From the NCBI RefSeq assembly GCF_040567655.1, contig NZ_JBEXAC010000002.1, positions 806,001 to 870,000 on the forward strand: DNA of 64,000 bases. Direction: 5' to 3'. Within the stretch, counting starts at the first letter, position 1. Every line of letters starts with the position of its first letter. This DNA is from Chitinophaga sp. H8 (GTDB taxonomy: Bacteria; Bacteroidota; Bacteroidia; Chitinophagales; Chitinophagaceae). The notes under the pieces are model-generated. The model saw only the letters and a program-made list of their open reading frames with translations, searched no databases and was not told where the DNA came from. This document shows, piece by piece, positions 62,372-64,000 of this stretch. The position numbers and the translations under genes are program-made.

Positions 62372-63826
62372 ATGCTACTAAAACAAATAGGCAGATGGAC
62401 AGCCTGGTCACTGACCATCGCACTGGCACTTAATGCCTGCAAAAAACGGGATACTGCCAACCCTTCCGGCAATGCTGCTGAATTGTCAAAGGATACTATG
62501 TACTATACCTTCAAAGACGAATACCTTTGGACTGATGCCGTTCCTGATTACATGACCTTTAACCCCAGACGTTTTAACAACCTTCAGGATTTGTTTAACG
62601 CACTGGTATCTTATAAATCGCTTGACCGGTACAGCTTTCTTGATAATGGCGCTGTTGCTGGCCAGTTACAAGGAGGTATCTCCGGCGACTTCGGTTTTGA
62701 TATCGGCTATAATACCCCCGATGAATTAAGGGTAATATATTGCTATGATGGCTCTCAGGCTTACCAGCAGGGTATCCGTCGTACCTGGCAGATTACTGCC
62801 ATCAATGGAGACCCCGCCATCAGCTACGACGAAGGTGCCCATGGGGATGGCAGCGGAAAAAACCTCACCAGGGTATCCAAGGCAATGTATTCGAGTAACA
62901 GTACTTCCTTTACCTTCAAAAAGCCTGATGGCAGCACCCAAAACATCACCGTTTCCCGGAGCAACTATAATATCAATCCGGTACTGTTCAGTAAAGTGTA
63001 CAATTTCAGTGGCCATAAGATAGGCTACTTCGTTTTTAACCAGTTTGTGGATACCAGTAAAATAGCCCCCCAGATCAATAATGCATTCAACAGTTTTACA
63101 TCCGCAGGTATTACCGACCTGATAGTAGATCTTCGCTACAACCGCGGCGGGGTAGTTGTTACGCAGGAATATCTGGCCAATCTTATTGCCCCGCTGTCCG
63201 TAGGTACCAACAAGCAGACAGTGATGTACAAGGAAACCTTTAACAATAACCTCACTAATGGCCTCTTCAGTCCGTATGTACGCAATAGACCCCTTCCTCC
63301 TCCGGATCAACGGTTTACCTGGGCGGATGTTTTTAATGACCTCACCAGCGATGCTACCCGCTATTTCGCCAAAGCGGGTAGTCTTAACCTCCAGAATGTA
63401 GTGTTTATTGGTACCCGCTCTACCGCTTCTGCCAGTGAATTGCTTTATAACAGCCTGAAACCACATATCAACGCCAAGTGGGTGGGAGATACTACCTATG
63501 GCAAACCAGTGGGATTTTTAGGCATCCCGGTAGGGCAATATGATATGTACGCGATCAGCTTCCAAAGCAAAAACTCTCTCGGGGAAGGTGATTACTTTGA
63601 TGGCTTTCCTCCTGATGTAAAAGATTATGAAGACATGTCTATTGATTGGGGAAATACAAGTGAGAAATACCTGCGCAATGCACTGATACTATTAGGAGTA
63701 CCTTCCGGAGCACTGGGCCGCACCTCACTGAATGCAGCACTGGAACAACGCCGGTCCATGCGTAGCAATGCTTTACCGGGTAACGGCTTTAACGGAATGT
63801 TGGAAACCAGAAGAAGATTGCGGTAA
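62372..63826 (+). CDS. S41 family peptidase lipoprotein (CtpA/Prc-like)
   Basis: The 484-residue precursor has a lipobox (LNAC), a PDZ domain (about residues 90-190) with 'GSGKNLTRVSKAM', and an S41 catalytic domain with Ser353 in 'RSTASASELLY' and Lys378 in 'TYGKPVG', the 25-residue spacing of Prc/CtpA. The protein should process or degrade proteins in the periplasm from their C-termini. The C-terminal tail is Arg-rich. It is probably co-transcribed with the DUF922 gene. Confidence 0.92.
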   Translation: MLLKQIGRWTAWSLTIALALNACKKRDTANPSGNAAELSKDTMYYTFKDEYLWTDAVPDYMTFNPRRFNNLQDLFNALVSYKSLDRYSFLDNGAVAGQLQGGISGDFGFDIGYNTPDELRVIYCYDGSQAYQQGIRRTWQITAINGDPAISYDEGAHGDGSGKNLTRVSKAMYSSNSTSFTFKKPDGSTQNITVSRSNYNINPVLFSKVYNFSGHKIGYFVFNQFVDTSKIAPQINNAFNSFTSAGITDLIVDLRYNRGGVVVTQEYLANLIAPLSVGTNKQTVMYKETFNNNLTNGLFSPYVRNRPLPPPDQRFTWADVFNDLTSDATRYFAKAGSLNLQNVVFIGTRSTASASELLYNSLKPHINAKWVGDTTYGKPVGFLGIPVGQYDMYAISFQSKNSLGEGDYFDGFPPDVKDYEDMSIDWGNTSEKYLRNALILLGVPSGALGRTSLNAALEQRRSMRSNALPGNGFNGMLETRRRLR

Positions 63827-63834
63827 CGCTTTTC

Positions 63835-64000
63835 TTATTTATTGCCTTCCATCACTTTCAGGGACCGGAATTTGCCTGCCATCATGGCCTTATCAGCAGC
63901 AGATATGACCATCCTGATAGTAGTGGTTGCCTGGTAGAAGAACGCCGGATGAATACGGCTGAATTCATCCGACACTTTATGATAATCAGGATGATCTTCT
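63835..64000 (-). CDS. C-terminal part of an M28-like peptidase, cut by the window edge
   Basis: The minus-strand frame ends with TAA at 63835-63837 and stays open for 55 codons to the edge. It reads 'EDHPDYHKVSDEFSRIHPAFFYQAT', which resembles the region after the zinc site of M28 (aminopeptidase Y-like) peptidases (compare DYHKPSDT). The N-terminal part and most motifs lie outside the window. It converges with the S41 lipoprotein gene. Confidence 0.55.
   Translation of the reverse strand, partial: EDHPDYHKVSDEFSRIHPAFFYQATTTIRMVISAADKAMMAGKFRSLKVMEGNK

Noticed and set aside
1..64000. tRNA or rRNA genes
   Set aside because: No recognisable T-loop GGTTCRANTCC-type signature with a matching acceptor stem was seen by eye; a covariance search was not possible.

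Overview
The window is about 64 kb of ordinary-looking chromosome from a member of the Bacteroidota, most likely a Chitinophagaceae relative such as Chitinophaga (inference). The evidence is the gene content (DUF4836 lipoprotein, S41 peptidases, Tat-exported Gfo/Idh/MocA and sugar-isomerase-like proteins, many small lipoproteins), the near absence of Shine-Dalgarno sequences, and promoters of the Bacteroidota type (TTTG, 18-19 bp, TAnnTTTG). I found no tRNA, rRNA, CRISPR array, insertion sequence or prophage. Coding density is high, and convergent genes are often separated by strong hairpin terminators.

Layout. 0-4 kb: an S41 peptidase, a two-repeat lipoprotein, and a mini-operon of a small membrane protein, an unknown protein and a GNAT acetyltransferase. 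4.3-6.4 kb: a cytochrome P450 and a type I terpene cyclase in tandem, a compact terpenoid pathway. 6.4-23.5 kb: hybrid histidine kinase, PepSY membrane protein, YbaB, a geranylgeranyl-reductase-like flavoprotein, DUF2891 and transglutaminase-like proteins, M60 peptidase, an ABC transporter pair, DUF4836, YciI, SRPBCC and MsrB. 23.7-30.1 kb: MutL, a Dabb lipoprotein, and a divergent sugar-acid locus (FGGY gluconokinase against a GMC dehydrogenase plus gluconate-2-dehydrogenase subunit-3-like protein).

30.2-30.7 kb holds the most unusual structure: a 505-bp non-coding element bounded by 72-bp inverted repeats (64/72 identical) that contains thirteen tandem 11-bp units. 30.7-40.7 kb: POT peptide transporter, two Tat-exported oxidoreductases, amidohydrolase, PBP4-type carboxypeptidase, a SUMF1-fold protein and a hydroxypyruvate-isomerase-like protein. 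40.9-48 kb: small membrane proteins, a fused alpha/beta 2-oxoacid dehydrogenase E1, a NYN-domain protein, Dps, an MFS transporter and RmuC.

48.2-51.3 kb is a three-gene operon (aminotransferase, KdsB, iron-type alcohol dehydrogenase) that matches the KdnA-KdsB-KdnB route to 8-amino-Kdo, which would place an amino sugar in the inner core of the lipopolysaccharide. 51.4-58.6 kb carries envelope and stress genes (CAP, GH25, radical SAM/SPASM, YtxH/holin-X set, AI-2E family, NadD). 58.8-61.5 kb is paaABCD for phenylacetyl-CoA epoxidation, without paaE. The window ends with a DUF922 protein, a second S41 lipoprotein peptidase, and the C-terminus of an M28-like peptidase cut by the edge.

Start codons were moved inward from the longest reading frame where a signal peptide, Rossmann motif or operon spacing favoured an internal ATG. 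Family names come from motif recognition, not database searches.
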